52,375 nucleotides of DNA from Bacteroidaceae bacterium (GCA_017522915.1 JAFWXX010000007.1:1-52375); one strand, 5' to 3'. Positions 34,801-43,541 are shown, numbered from the stretch's first letter. The notes: a model not told the origin generated them from the sequence alone. A program made the numbers and translations.

Positions 34801-35610
34801 TTCGGGCACAACCTCGATATGACGCTCTGCCGCGTATGCAACAATCTCGCGGCACTCCTCCTGAGTATAGAAATATGGGCCGTACGGCTCGCCTGTATAG
34901 TATCCGCCATATACGCGGTCGGTAATCCAGTTGTCGTTGCGTGTAGCTCCAACTGTTGTCAGACGAGGGTATTTCTTCACTTCAAAACGCCATCCCTGGT
35001 CATCGGTAAGATGCCAATGAAAACGGTTCATCTTGTAATATGACATTACATCGAGCATACGTTTTATCTGCTCAATGCTGAAGTAATGACGGCTTACATC
35101 AAGCATAAAACCGCGATACTCGAAGCGAGGAGCATCGACAATGCTTACAAGCGGCAAGGAGTATTCTGTTACTGCAGGGTCCTTTACTCCGGCCATAACA
35201 TTTGCCGGCAGCATCTTCTTTATACTCTGGAAAGCATAGAAGAAGCCGTTGGAGCAGTTTGCAGAGATATCAATGCCTTCGGCAGTGATATCAAGCGTAT
35301 ATCCCTCGCAGCCGAGTTCTTCATTCCCTTTATACAATGACATCCTTATCAATGCTGCTGCATCGTCATTATTAACCTTGACATCATAGCCGGTCACCTC
35401 GGTAAAAAGAGTCGCAAACTTTACAGCTTCGGTCTTGAGACTGTCGGCAAGGTTTCCTGCAGATATTGAGAAACTTTCGGGAAGAGCCATAGTTCCGGTG
35501 CCCTTCACCATACTCTTCGGCAGTGGGGTAAGATTTACACTGCTATCGGCTCTCATTGCCACCGGAATTGACAACAAGGCAATGATTGATAATAGTAGAA
35601 ATTTTTTCAT
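31801..35610 (-). CDS. Large multidomain GH20 beta-N-acetylhexosaminidase with T9SS-like tail
   Basis: This 1269-residue secreted enzyme starts at 35610 (MKKFLLLSIIALLSIPVAMRA, signal peptide). A GH20b domain is followed by the catalytic barrel (PRFEYRGFMLDVSRHYF, RFHWHLTDDQGWR), with D340-E341 in HIGGDETP. The second half is a string of beta modules. The last, near residues 1150-1220 (FTVSYRCVDEEGNLL...YSVKES), resembles a MucBP domain and suggests mucin binding. The end, YDLQGRKVENPVKGIYI..GKKMLVR, matches the sorting tail of the sialidase fusion almost word for word. It should release terminal GlcNAc/GalNAc at the cell surface, complementing the tail-less GH20 at 5637. Confidence 0.92.
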   Translation of the reverse strand: MKKFLLLSIIALLSIPVAMRADSSVNLTPLPKSMVKGTGTMALPESFSISAGNLADSLKTEAVKFATLFTEVTGYDVKVNNDDAAALIRMSLYKGNEELGCEGYTLDITAEGIDISANCSNGFFYAFQSIKKMLPANVMAGVKDPAVTEYSLPLVSIVDAPRFEYRGFMLDVSRHYFSIEQIKRMLDVMSYYKMNRFHWHLTDDQGWRFEVKKYPRLTTVGATRNDNWITDRVYGGYYTGEPYGPYFYTQEECREIVAYAAERHIEVVPEVEFPGHSCAVNTAYPEFSCNPNGAHNVQVNGGVFADVLNVASPLVLQFAKDVLDEIIEVFPYSQIHIGGDETPTNAWQSNAECQAMMQELGLTNVRQLQSHFVRKLSDYVTSKEGDKKRTVIMWNESLTAGGTDEELIKGTGGTMMCWEIGNAQPCALKAAQYGMKSIITTQVPYYINRRQSTDADEPKVAGYGTDNVKAVYDYVPIPASVPTNLHKYYVGVQGTFWTEHVQDNDLLEYLALPRLTAIAETGWTPAAKKNFSDFQERITKDTLLLNYNSYEYGRHYILEGDGSTGGKVMPTISTDVEKTWYRIVTTATDARAGRCIQLLREGMNIADKTGTAPAGRLWNSEIIEDESNEGYDYQLWAFMQDPNNPERWAIVNKAKPNGSVKGTPTAENNTGRWDYDENNRHYDFILGDKAYAQNGNNYNYSIRSQKVSNGNMCLNYAGPGQNYSINLWSDPADGNGGIWEFRPVASASAEIEYPVSGTYYRIINNTERFKGWSLYDNGDATVTAAKQMYGADVWEVVDASVTANGQDLKLRNVATGRYISGATAPIALGESGVVLTNNYNTRSGDFSIMAGNGALYPIPERAATNPNTLNKGGIYPQGTGWLYEPAALATYECYGPDGNMLKKFYQAIKAGGEFVAEIPELPNLEAVSHTVSDDGENKIIKVTYKRVSYSIITRCFSMDGNMIAEYDVPCTIGDSYSVEYPKVEFFVCVGGDMEERTIIVPEEDTVIDVYYDCEGIMGAAAVGEAVTELEGGASYLIYNAKDEAARSGFLSVSAVGAGITTTNGISDANPAFVWNLEGDGNRFTVMNNYGIYIPQLLRGSLVTGSNTPETFIFTFDESTATWSIQGTSNSYYWNGNANNTFTGWDGGHPFVFYRYKPHPYFTVSYRCVDEEGNLLDSGSRYVKGGDQYTLLTPIIEGYSVKESDAVYEELAYVSKNIDINLVYTNGETGISEVKGETGKIKGIYDLQGRKVENPVKGIYIVDGKKMLVR

Positions 35611-35638
35611 ATCGGTCATCATTTATAGTTGAATGATA

Positions 35639-35646
35639 CAAAAATA
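35639..35646 (-). promoter_or_regulatory. Putative -7 box of the large GH20 gene
   Basis: On the minus strand TATTTTTG matches TAnnTTTG and lies 28 nt upstream of the preferred ATG at 35610. No clear -33 element is seen. Confidence 0.4.
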
Positions 35647-35690
35647 AACAAATAGTTTGTTTTTATAACATATAATGTGGTTTTTTGCAC

Positions 35691-35698
35691 TATCTTCG
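35691..35698 (+). promoter_or_regulatory. Putative -7 box of the TSCPD gene
   Basis: TATCTTCG lies 20 nt upstream of the ATG at 35719 and is the same octamer seen before the sulfatase operon and the GH20 gene. Confidence 0.4.
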
Positions 35699-35718
35699 TA
35701 GATAAATTATATACAACA

Positions 35719-35982
35719 ATGAAGACTATAACCTACAAGACAACCGGCACATGCTCACGTTTCATAGAGTTGAGCGGTGACAACGGCGTAATTACGGATG
35801 TAAAGTTCTACGGAGGATGCGACGGCAACCTGCAAGGCATAAGCAGCCTTGTAAAAGGCATGAGGTACGAAGATGTCATCTCACGCCTTAAAGGAATCAG
35901 CTGCAACGGCAAGCCGACATCCTGCCCCGACCAGCTATGCCGGGCAATAGAAATACTGATGGCCGAAGAACAACTTTCATAA
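35719..35982 (+). CDS. TSCPD-domain small protein
   Basis: This 87-residue protein starts at 35719 (MKTITYKTTGTCSRFIEL). It carries four spaced cysteines and the TSCPDQLCRAI motif of the TSCPD family, a domain also found at the C-terminus of vitamin B12-dependent ribonucleotide reductases. Stand-alone versions are common in anaerobic bacteria and their role is not established; the cysteines suggest metal binding. It is followed after about 70 nt by an FKBP gene. Confidence 0.85.
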   Translation: MKTITYKTTGTCSRFIELSGDNGVITDVKFYGGCDGNLQGISSLVKGMRYEDVISRLKGISCNGKPTSCPDQLCRAIEILMAEEQLS

Positions 35983-36049
35983 TACGTCTTTCTGTCGTTC
36001 AACACTTTGGTCCCTTTTAGCCTTTTTGACCCCTTTTATCCCAACCCCT

Positions 36050-36460
36050 ATGGCAAAAATAAAGAACCCCGAATACAAGCAGAAGAACGAAGCGTTCATG
36101 GAGGCATTGCGAAACGGCGAAGAAGAGTTCCTCGAAATTTCGCAGGGCGTGCTTGTAAAGATTATCAAGAGCGGCGAGGGCGACCGTTGCCCGCGTCATG
36201 GCAATGTCATAACCGTGAACTACAAAGGGAGCCTCATCAGCGGCAAGGTCTTTGACAACAGTTGGGAACGAGGCTACCCTGAGGCGTTCTGCTTAAGCGA
36301 CCTTATCGTAGGCTGGCAGATAGCCCTCACACAAATGCACGTAGGCGACCATTGGATGGTTTACATACCCTGGGAAGCCGGTTACGGTTCACGTGCCAAC
36401 GGACCTATCCCTGCATACTCCACACTTATATTTGAAGTGGAACTTGTAGCTATCATGTAA
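36050..36460 (+). CDS. FKBP-type peptidyl-prolyl cis-trans isomerase
   Basis: The 136-residue protein starts at the ATG at 36050 (MAKIKNPEYKQ). The FKBP fold is visible from VNYKGSLISGKVFDNSW through VGWQIALTQMHVGDHWMVYIP to GYGSRANGPIPAYSTLIFEVEL. It catalyses proline isomerisation and assists protein folding. There is no signal peptide, so it is probably cytoplasmic. The start choice avoids an upstream in-frame TTG. It is followed by a MATE exporter gene after about 90 nt. Confidence 0.92.
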   Translation: MAKIKNPEYKQKNEAFMEALRNGEEEFLEISQGVLVKIIKSGEGDRCPRHGNVITVNYKGSLISGKVFDNSWERGYPEAFCLSDLIVGWQIALTQMHVGDHWMVYIPWEAGYGSRANGPIPAYSTLIFEVELVAIM

Positions 36461-36547
36461 CAGTTGTGCATAAACAAAATATGCCCAATATTGTTTCATA
36501 GGCCGATATGCCATGAGCAGAACCACCTAAATTCTGATGCACCTTCA

Positions 36548-37867
36548 ATGAAACCATACTCCGAACATTACAAGGAACTGTTCCGTTTGGGATTACCTAT
36601 AATCATAGGGCAGATAGGCATAATCCTGCTTTCCTTTGCCGACACCATAATGGTGGGACAGCATGGCACTGAAGACCTTGGTGCTGCAAGTTTCGTAAAC
36701 AACATGTTCAACCTTGCCATAATATTCTCTACAGGATTCTCATATGGACTGACACCTATCGTTGGAAGGCTCTTCGGCAGCGGAAAGAAAAGAGAAATCG
36801 GTTCAGCACTGAAGAATGCCCTATTCGCAAACGGAGCTATAGCATTCATCCTGATATGCGCCATGGGCGTTCTCTACTGCAACATAGGAAATCTGGGACA
36901 ACCGCATGAGCTCCTGGAACTGATGCGTCCCTACTACCTGGTTCTTCTCATATCATTGCCGTTCGTAATGCTCTTCAATGCCTTCAAGCAATTTTCCGAC
37001 GGCATTACCGACACAAAGACACCCATGTGGATAATGCTCGGCGGCAACCTTCTCAACATAGCCGGAAACTACATGCTCATATTCGGAAAATGCGGAATGC
37101 CAGAACTGGGACTTCTTGGTGCCGGCATAGCCACACTGGTATCGCGCATGGCCATGCTTGCTGTATTCATTGCAATATTCTTCGGCAGCAAACGCTACCG
37201 CATCTACTCCGAAGGATTCAACAACAGCCATTTGACGGGAAAACAGCTAAAGGAACTCAACATGATAGGACTTCCAGTTGCATTGCAGATGGGCATGGAG
37301 ACTGCATCGTTCAGCCTTGCTACCATAATGATCGGATGGATTGGAACGGCAGCTCTTGCCGCACATCAGATAATGTGTACCGTAGGACAGATTGGTTTCA
37401 TGATGTATTATGGCATGGCTGCGGCTGTTGCTGTAAAGGTGAGCAACTACCTCGGTGCCGAAAACACGCCCGATATTCGCCGTTCGGCAAATGCAGGATT
37501 TCATCTTATTCTTGCAATGGCTCTTATTGCTTCGTCCATGATATTCCTGCTACGCAACCAAATAGGAGCACTCTTTATAGATGACAGCGAAGTAACTGTT
37601 CTCGTTGCAAGCCTTGCCGTTCCTTTCATACTATACCAGTTCGGAGACGGCTTGCAATGCAACTTCTCGAACGCACTGCGAGGCGTAGCCGATGTAAAGC
37701 CGGTTATGATATACGCATTCATTGCATACTTTGTCATTTCATTGCCGGTAGGATATCTATTCGGTTTTGTCTTCGACTGGGGGCTGACAGGTGTATGGAT
37801 GTCATTCCCGTTCGGGCTCACCAGTGCCGGAGCAATGTTCTATCTGCGGTTCAGGTCAAAGGTTTAA
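36548..37867 (+). CDS. MATE-family efflux transporter
   Basis: This 439-residue membrane protein has about twelve hydrophobic segments and the MATE features ELFRLGLPIIIGQIG, SFADTIMVGQHG and GIATLVSRMAM. The start at 36548 (MKPYSEHYKELF) is preferred over an in-frame start at 36464, which would add a hydrophilic cysteine-containing leader. MATE proteins export drugs or metabolites using Na+ or H+ gradients. The substrate is unknown. It lies in a run of rightward housekeeping genes with prmA downstream. Confidence 0.92.
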   Translation: MKPYSEHYKELFRLGLPIIIGQIGIILLSFADTIMVGQHGTEDLGAASFVNNMFNLAIIFSTGFSYGLTPIVGRLFGSGKKREIGSALKNALFANGAIAFILICAMGVLYCNIGNLGQPHELLELMRPYYLVLLISLPFVMLFNAFKQFSDGITDTKTPMWIMLGGNLLNIAGNYMLIFGKCGMPELGLLGAGIATLVSRMAMLAVFIAIFFGSKRYRIYSEGFNNSHLTGKQLKELNMIGLPVALQMGMETASFSLATIMIGWIGTAALAAHQIMCTVGQIGFMMYYGMAAAVAVKVSNYLGAENTPDIRRSANAGFHLILAMALIASSMIFLLRNQIGALFIDDSEVTVLVASLAVPFILYQFGDGLQCNFSNALRGVADVKPVMIYAFIAYFVISLPVGYLFGFVFDWGLTGVWMSFPFGLTSAGAMFYLRFRSKV

Positions 37868-37945
37868 GGCCTGCACAATCCATTGCCGCCTCACATATTG
37901 CCAGATTCAGCAAAAAGTATTATTTTCGCACAAAACAGCAGACAA

Positions 37946-38800
37946 ATGAACGATTATACAAGAGTACGGTTCACTGTAACACCTAATGAAGAATATGCCA
38001 CAGACGTGCTTGCAGCACTGCTTGCCGAGACCGGCTTTGAAAGTTTCGTACCCGAAGAGGATGGCATATCGGCCTACGTTCCGCAGGCAATGTACGATGC
38101 AAGTTCAATTGAATCCGTCATATCGTCGTTTCCCCTTGAAGGATTCACAATAAAGCACGAAAGCGAGCTCATCGAAGGCGAAGACTGGAATGCCGAGTGG
38201 GAGAAGAACTATTTCCAGCCTATTGTGCTTGGCGACCAATGTGTCATACACAGCACCTTCCACAAGGATATACCCGAAGCGAGGTACGATATTCTAATCG
38301 ACCCTAAGATGGCATTCGGGACAGGCTATCATCAAACAACATGCCACATGCTCCGTGCTATACTTGCAAGCGACATGACCGGCAAGAGTGTTCTCGACAT
38401 GGGTTGCGGAACAGCCCTTCTCGCAATCCTCGCACGTAAACACGGAGCAACAAACGTTGTTGCTATCGATATTGACGAGTTTGCCTACGAGAATGCAAAG
38501 GAAAATATCATGCTGAATGACACAAGCGATATTGAAGTGCGCTTAGGCGGTGCCGATGCCATAAAGGAGAGCGACAGTTTCGACTTTGTAATTGCCAACA
38601 TAAACCGTAATATACTGCTTGCAGACATTCAGAACTACGTGCGTGCGATGCACCCCGGCTCACAGCTCTTTATAAGCGGATTTTACACTGACGACATGCA
38701 GGTCCTAAGAACAGAAGCTGAACGCAACGGCTTAAAGTACCTCGATTATGCAGAGGAGAACAATTGGGCTATGATGCGCTTCATAAAAGAATTGGAATAA
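37946..38800 (+). CDS. prmA: Ribosomal protein L11 methyltransferase
   Basis: The 284-residue protein starts at 37946 (MNDYTRVRFTVTPNEE). DPKMAFGTGYHQTT and the SAM-binding motif VLDMGCGTALLAILA are present, with NINRNILL in the place of the NPPY-like loop. PrmA trimethylates several residues of ribosomal protein L11 in the cytoplasm. The N-terminal segment corresponds to the L11-recognition domain. The length is near that of E. coli PrmA. A SemiSWEET gene follows after 25 nt. Confidence 0.93.
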   Translation: MNDYTRVRFTVTPNEEYATDVLAALLAETGFESFVPEEDGISAYVPQAMYDASSIESVISSFPLEGFTIKHESELIEGEDWNAEWEKNYFQPIVLGDQCVIHSTFHKDIPEARYDILIDPKMAFGTGYHQTTCHMLRAILASDMTGKSVLDMGCGTALLAILARKHGATNVVAIDIDEFAYENAKENIMLNDTSDIEVRLGGADAIKESDSFDFVIANINRNILLADIQNYVRAMHPGSQLFISGFYTDDMQVLRTEAERNGLKYLDYAEENNWAMMRFIKELE

Positions 38801-38825
38801 ACACAAACCAAACACAAATACAAAC

Positions 38826-39113
38826 ATGGAGCACGAGACAATCTACATTATCAGTGGCTACGCGGCAAGCATCTTCCTTATCTTAGGTTATCTGCCTCAA
38901 GCAATAGAGACAATACGTACACGCAACACCGACGGCATTGCTCTGCCGACCTTCCTGATGATGGCAGCCGGCTCAACAGCCTTCGTAGTGCAGTCACTAT
39001 TCCACGAATCGGGAATTATATGGTCGATGTTGGTTACAAATGCCGTTACATTTGTTTGCAGCAGTATCGTATTCGCTATAAAGATGTACAACGACTACTT
39101 CAAGAAGAAATAA
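38826..39113 (+). CDS. SemiSWEET (PQ-loop) sugar transporter
   Basis: This 95-residue protein has three membrane helices and the PQ-loop motif LGYLPQAIETIRTRNTDGI. SemiSWEETs work as dimers and carry mono- or disaccharides across the inner membrane. The size is exactly that of a bacterial SemiSWEET. It is probably co-transcribed with prmA and ends in a strong terminator. Substrate unknown. Confidence 0.9.
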   Translation: MEHETIYIISGYAASIFLILGYLPQAIETIRTRNTDGIALPTFLMMAAGSTAFVVQSLFHESGIIWSMLVTNAVTFVCSSIVFAIKMYNDYFKKK

Positions 39114-39128
39114 CCGTAAAATAGCATT

Positions 39129-39169
39129 ATACATAGGGGCACTCCAAGCGGGTGCCCCTATGTATTTTC
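39129..39169 (+). terminator. Terminator after the SemiSWEET gene
   Basis: ATACATAGGGGCAC pairs with GTGCCCCTATGTAT (14 bp) and is followed by TTTT. Confidence 0.85.
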
Positions 39170-39503
39170 ATCCCCGTACAAGATACCAGTTTAGACTTAT
39201 CAGAAACATAGAAACGACAATGAAGCGAAAATAACCATTGCTGTGAATCAGTTGTAAATAGCACATGAGCTACTCGTGCCTTGCGGATCGCCATAAGCGA
39301 GTACTGTCAGGTAAATACTCAAGAAACAAATCATAATTGTGTCATTAATATTAATGTGCAGAAGCTGGTTCATAAATGCCTGCTCCTGTTTATAAAAGCC
39401 AACATTCCCATAAAAATATTTCATGTTTTTCTTTCAATAAAAAATAGGCAAAACACAATATTTTAAAAATATATTATTATTTTTACAAAAACATTATCGT
39501 ATT
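39170..39503. other. Gene-free intergenic region
   Basis: No convincing gene is seen; a 61-codon frame at 39281 has no family features. The last 100 bases are very AT-rich and presumably hold the promoter of the secreted protein gene, although no exact TAnnTTTG box is found. Confidence 0.5.
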
Positions 39504-41942
39504 ATGAGAAAATCTTACCTTACCATCCTTGCGATGATGCTCATTGTGTCGCAACAGGCATTTGCAACATCTGCTATCGGATTAAAATTCAACCGTACAG
39601 GCACCGATACATCATCAATTGCCACTACTGTGGTTGACGAGAATGGCAATGCAATAGAAGGTGCAACTGCAACAGTAACCGCATCGCACAGTTTCAAACC
39701 GACAAGCAATGCTGTTACCGCAGCAATCCTATGCCCTAACATAAACGGCAATACAGGACCTACCATTGAGCTGACATTCACAATCAATGGCATACCTGCA
39801 GACTTCACTTTCGACAAAGTAGGCATCGATATCCATGCATTGAACGGAGGAAGCAACTATCAGGAACCGTCTGACGGAGTAACTCGCCAATGGAATGTAA
39901 CTACAACCGTGAACAACATTACATTCGGTTCGCTTAGCGACATTGATATCGCTGCCGGTGTAGGCACGAGCGGCAATGTACACAAAGTATGGGAAATTAC
40001 AGGTGCAACAGTAAATACCGACGGCACCCTAACATTAAAGCTGACAATTACCAAAGGAACAACAAATGCAGGATGCTTCTTCGGGCTCAGTGAGGTAAAA
40101 CTCAGCACAAACGGTGAAGAACCGGAGCCAGAGCCGGAACCGGAACCGGAGCCGGAGCCGGAGCCAACTCCAGACGGAGAGTATCAGGTTTACTATATAC
40201 AGTGGAAGAACACCGGTACAAACTACATTACCGAAGAGAGTGACCACCGCATGACCGTGCAGTCACAGGATAACACAAAGCCACAGTTCTGGATGTTCAT
40301 CCCGACAGAGAACGAGAACTGCTATTACATCAAGAATACCGCTACAGGCCGTTACATGGGAAGCTGCAACCTTACTCCATCATCGGCTTCAAAGATTTCA
40401 ACAAGTGCGACTCCTGTAGAGTACTATGTAGGAACCAGCAGTGTAAAGAGCGGACTCAGCTACTTCAGTTCTACCGACTGCGCCGACTACGACAACGAGA
40501 GTGCCGGCCCACGAGCATTGAACAAGGACGGAGCATCGGACTATATAATTACATGGGTAACTCGCCAGAACGGAACTTACGACGACGGTTCATATTGGAA
40601 GCTGGTAGAGACAGAGGACCTTTACGAAGTACGTCCGTTCGACGGCAGCACTGCTATCGGAAAGATTGGTGCAAGCTACAATATAGAGAGCATAAACGGA
40701 AAGAATCTCACTATCGCAGAAGGTACACTTGCACTTGTTGCTCCAGATGCTTTCGACGAGAACCAGGAGTGGTACTTTGTAGGCACAGGCAATACAACAG
40801 GCTGGCAGATAGCATCGGCAGCAGAGCCTGCAATCGTTGTTGGTATCTCCGACGGCAACATCACAACAGGCGAGGGCCTCACAACCAAATGGAAGGTCAA
40901 TGCAAGCAAGGAGAAGAACGGTTACTTCTACTTCACAAGCGAGGGCACCACACTTAAGGTAGAGGGCGACAGCCTCTTCCGTTTCAGCCGCCTACGCAGT
41001 GCATACATGCGCAAGCTGAAGGTTTACAACAACCCTTGCGGTACAGCAGGTACAAACTATGTAAAGAAATTTGAGTTGAACGGCGAAGCAGCACTCAGCA
41101 ACATCATATACGAGGCACAGAGCAAACCTGCCAAATGGCATGTCGTATATGCCCAGGACAAGGGTGAGGTTGCTCAGGGCGGAACATTCAACCTGGACAT
41201 GACCCTTTCAAGCAGTGCAGCAAGCAGCCTTGTTGTTGCAGCACACTTCGACTGGAACAGTGACGGAGTATTCGAGACTGAAGCACCGCTCACAGTAAAC
41301 GGCACAGCAGCTACAGCCGAGGTAACCGTACCCGACTGGGCTACAATGGAGCAGACACGCATGCGCTTGCGAGTGAACAGCAACGGTCTCGACCTTGCCG
41401 AAGATGAGGTAAACGGCTTCATCTACGACTTCCATATCAAGGTTGTAGAGCCACAGGATGCACGCACCGTAACAGTGGGTGTAAACTCTTGGGAGCGTGG
41501 TAAGGCAGAACTTTCAAATACAGCCGAGAGCTATGCATACGGCACAACAGTTACAGCTACAGCAACCGTCTATGGAAACGGCACATTCGTTTGCTGGAAA
41601 GAAGAAGGCGTAGTAGTTTCAACAAGTGCAGAATACACCTTCACCGTTGACCACAACGTGAAGCTTGTAGCATACTTTGCGCCAAACACAGACGAGAGCA
41701 GCTACCCGACAGGCATTCAGGAGACAACTGCCGGCAACAGCATCGGCATCTCCGTTACCGACAATACCATTATTGCGACAGGCGATGTAACCGGCATGGA
41801 GCTCTACACCGTGAATGCAGCCCTCATTGCAAAGACAAGAGGCGACGCAATAAGCACCAACGGCATAAAGGAGGGTGTGTACATCGTACGCGCAACTACA
41901 GCCAACGGTTACAAGAACGTGAAGATTTTCATCAAGAAGTAA
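39504..41942 (+). CDS. Secreted multi-module protein with Glu-Pro linker, unknown function
   Basis: This 812-residue protein has a signal peptide (MRKSYLTILAMMLIVSQQAFA). An N-terminal beta domain (residues 22-205) is followed by a Glu-Pro linker of about nine repeats. Then come ricin-like beta modules (YQVYYIQWKNTGTNYITEE...), a domain with FDWNSDGVFETE of the type attached to glycoside hydrolases, and an InlB-like repeat (GTTVTATATVYGNGTFVCWKEEG). The end (GMELYTVNAALI..GVYIVRATTANGYKNVKIFIKK) is type IX-like. No catalytic motif is recognised. A sulfatase gene starts 21 nt downstream, so it may bind a sulfated glycan at the cell surface. The function is an inference. Confidence 0.7.
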   Translation: MRKSYLTILAMMLIVSQQAFATSAIGLKFNRTGTDTSSIATTVVDENGNAIEGATATVTASHSFKPTSNAVTAAILCPNINGNTGPTIELTFTINGIPADFTFDKVGIDIHALNGGSNYQEPSDGVTRQWNVTTTVNNITFGSLSDIDIAAGVGTSGNVHKVWEITGATVNTDGTLTLKLTITKGTTNAGCFFGLSEVKLSTNGEEPEPEPEPEPEPEPEPTPDGEYQVYYIQWKNTGTNYITEESDHRMTVQSQDNTKPQFWMFIPTENENCYYIKNTATGRYMGSCNLTPSSASKISTSATPVEYYVGTSSVKSGLSYFSSTDCADYDNESAGPRALNKDGASDYIITWVTRQNGTYDDGSYWKLVETEDLYEVRPFDGSTAIGKIGASYNIESINGKNLTIAEGTLALVAPDAFDENQEWYFVGTGNTTGWQIASAAEPAIVVGISDGNITTGEGLTTKWKVNASKEKNGYFYFTSEGTTLKVEGDSLFRFSRLRSAYMRKLKVYNNPCGTAGTNYVKKFELNGEAALSNIIYEAQSKPAKWHVVYAQDKGEVAQGGTFNLDMTLSSSAASSLVVAAHFDWNSDGVFETEAPLTVNGTAATAEVTVPDWATMEQTRMRLRVNSNGLDLAEDEVNGFIYDFHIKVVEPQDARTVTVGVNSWERGKAELSNTAESYAYGTTVTATATVYGNGTFVCWKEEGVVVSTSAEYTFTVDHNVKLVAYFAPNTDESSYPTGIQETTAGNSIGISVTDNTIIATGDVTGMELYTVNAALIAKTRGDAISTNGIKEGVYIVRATTANGYKNVKIFIKK

Positions 41943-41963
41943 AACAGAAAAAACATATAGAAA

Positions 41964-43484
41964 ATGGATAACAGCAAATTGTTACTTTTCGGTTGCGGAC
42001 TGCTTGCATCGGCTGCAGTACAGGCACAGGAGGCAAAGAAGCCGAACATTATATATATTATGTGCGATGATTTGGGATATGCCGACCTCGGATGTTACGG
42101 ACAGCAGTACATAAGCACTCCTAACCTCGACCGCATGGCAGCAGAAGGCATGCGTTTCACTCAGGCATACGCAGGAAGCCCTGTAAGTGCACCGTCACGT
42201 GCCTGCTTCATGACAGGCCAGCACACAGGACACACTAAGGTTCGTGGAAACAAGGAGTACCGCATAGGTTCTATCTACTATGGCAACAACCAGGACCCGA
42301 CACAGACAGGACAGGAACCATACGACCCCAACCATATTATCCTTCCTGAGATTATGAAGGACAACGGCTACACAACCGGCATGTTCGGGAAATGGGCCGG
42401 CGGATATGAGGGCTCGGAATCAACACCCGACAAACGCGGAATCGACCGCTACTATGGTTTCATGTGCCAGTTCCAGGCGCACCTCTACTACCCCAACTTC
42501 CTGAACTCGTATGACAGGGAGGCCGGTGATACCGGGGTAAAGCGCGAGATTCTACAGAACAATATCAACTATGCTATGCATGGCGAGGACTACAAGAACC
42601 GCCGCGACTACTCGGCCGACCTCATTCACCAAGAAGCCATGAAATGGATTGACAAACAGACTGCAGACAAGCCATTCTTCGGAATTTTCACCTACACTCT
42701 TCCTCACGCAGAGCTGGCACAGCCAAATGACTCTATCTTGCAGGCCTATCAGGGTGCGTTCTGCCAGGAAAAGAGCTATGGCGGTGATGCAGGTTCACGT
42801 TACAACCCGACAAATATCGCACACCAGCAGTTTGCTGCAATGGTAACACGCCTTGACGCATACGTTGGTGAGGTACTTGCCAAACTGAAGGAGAAAGGAT
42901 TCGACAAGAACACACTGGTAATCTTCACAAGCGACAATGGCCCTCATACCGAGGCCGGAGGTGACCCCGATTACTTCAACACCGAGAAACTGTTGCAGGG
43001 AACAAAGCGTTCGACACACGAAGGCGGCATACGTGTTCCTTTCATCGCATGGTGGCCGGGAGAAGTCGAGGCTGGCAGCGTAAACGACCATCAGCTGGCA
43101 TTCTACGACCTGATGCCAACATTCTGCGATGTTGCAGGAATCGACAACTATGTAGAGCGTTATACAAACAAGAACCTTGCTGTAGATTACTTCGACGGTC
43201 TCTCATTTGCTCCTACACTCTTCGGCGAGGGCGAGCAGGAAGAACACAAGTTCCTCTACTGGGAATTCCACGAGACAAACATGATGGCTCTTCGCATGGG
43301 CAACTGGAAACTGGTTGTACAGAACGGCAACTGCCGACTATATGACCTTGTGACAGACCTTCATGAGGACAACAATCTGGCAAGCCAGTACCCCGATGTT
43401 GTGACAAAGATGAAGGAGATTCTCCTGCGCGAGCACACAGCAAGCTCAATCTCACAGTTCAACAGCATTACACTGCCACAGTAA
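41964..43484 (+). CDS. Serine-type arylsulfatase-like enzyme (family S1)
   Basis: The 506-residue exported protein has a signal peptide ending near VQAQ. NIIYIMCDDLGYADLGCYG provides metal ligands, and the formylglycine motif SAPSRACFMTGQHTGHTKVRGN has Ser75 as the residue to be modified. TSDNGPHTEAGGDPDYF lies in the metal site near residue 320. It needs the anSME encoded at 1437. Sequence style resembles Bacteroides sulfatases acting on galactose or GalNAc sulfates, but the subfamily cannot be fixed by eye. It is the second gene of a pair with the 812-residue secreted protein and is followed by a terminator. Confidence 0.92.
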   Translation: MDNSKLLLFGCGLLASAAVQAQEAKKPNIIYIMCDDLGYADLGCYGQQYISTPNLDRMAAEGMRFTQAYAGSPVSAPSRACFMTGQHTGHTKVRGNKEYRIGSIYYGNNQDPTQTGQEPYDPNHIILPEIMKDNGYTTGMFGKWAGGYEGSESTPDKRGIDRYYGFMCQFQAHLYYPNFLNSYDREAGDTGVKREILQNNINYAMHGEDYKNRRDYSADLIHQEAMKWIDKQTADKPFFGIFTYTLPHAELAQPNDSILQAYQGAFCQEKSYGGDAGSRYNPTNIAHQQFAAMVTRLDAYVGEVLAKLKEKGFDKNTLVIFTSDNGPHTEAGGDPDYFNTEKLLQGTKRSTHEGGIRVPFIAWWPGEVEAGSVNDHQLAFYDLMPTFCDVAGIDNYVERYTNKNLAVDYFDGLSFAPTLFGEGEQEEHKFLYWEFHETNMMALRMGNWKLVVQNGNCRLYDLVTDLHEDNNLASQYPDVVTKMKEILLREHTASSISQFNSITLPQ

Positions 43485-43506
43485 TTTTGTAGGAAACGAA
43501 CAAATT

Positions 43507-43539
43507 AGGCCGGGTCAAAAGTATTTTTTGATTCGGCTT
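43507..43539. terminator. Hairpin between the sulfatase and the radical SAM gene
   Basis: AGGCCGGGTCAAAA pairs with TTTTGATTCGGCTT (14 bp, two G-U pairs) between the convergent genes. Confidence 0.65.
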
Positions 43540-43541
43540 AA

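Noticed and set aside
39281-39466. A 61-codon plus-strand frame before the secreted protein gene
   Set aside because: It has no recognisable features and sits in AT-rich probable promoter DNA.
40118-40170. GA/CC-rich simple repeat
   Set aside because: It encodes the in-frame Glu-Pro linker of the 812-residue secreted protein and needs no other explanation.
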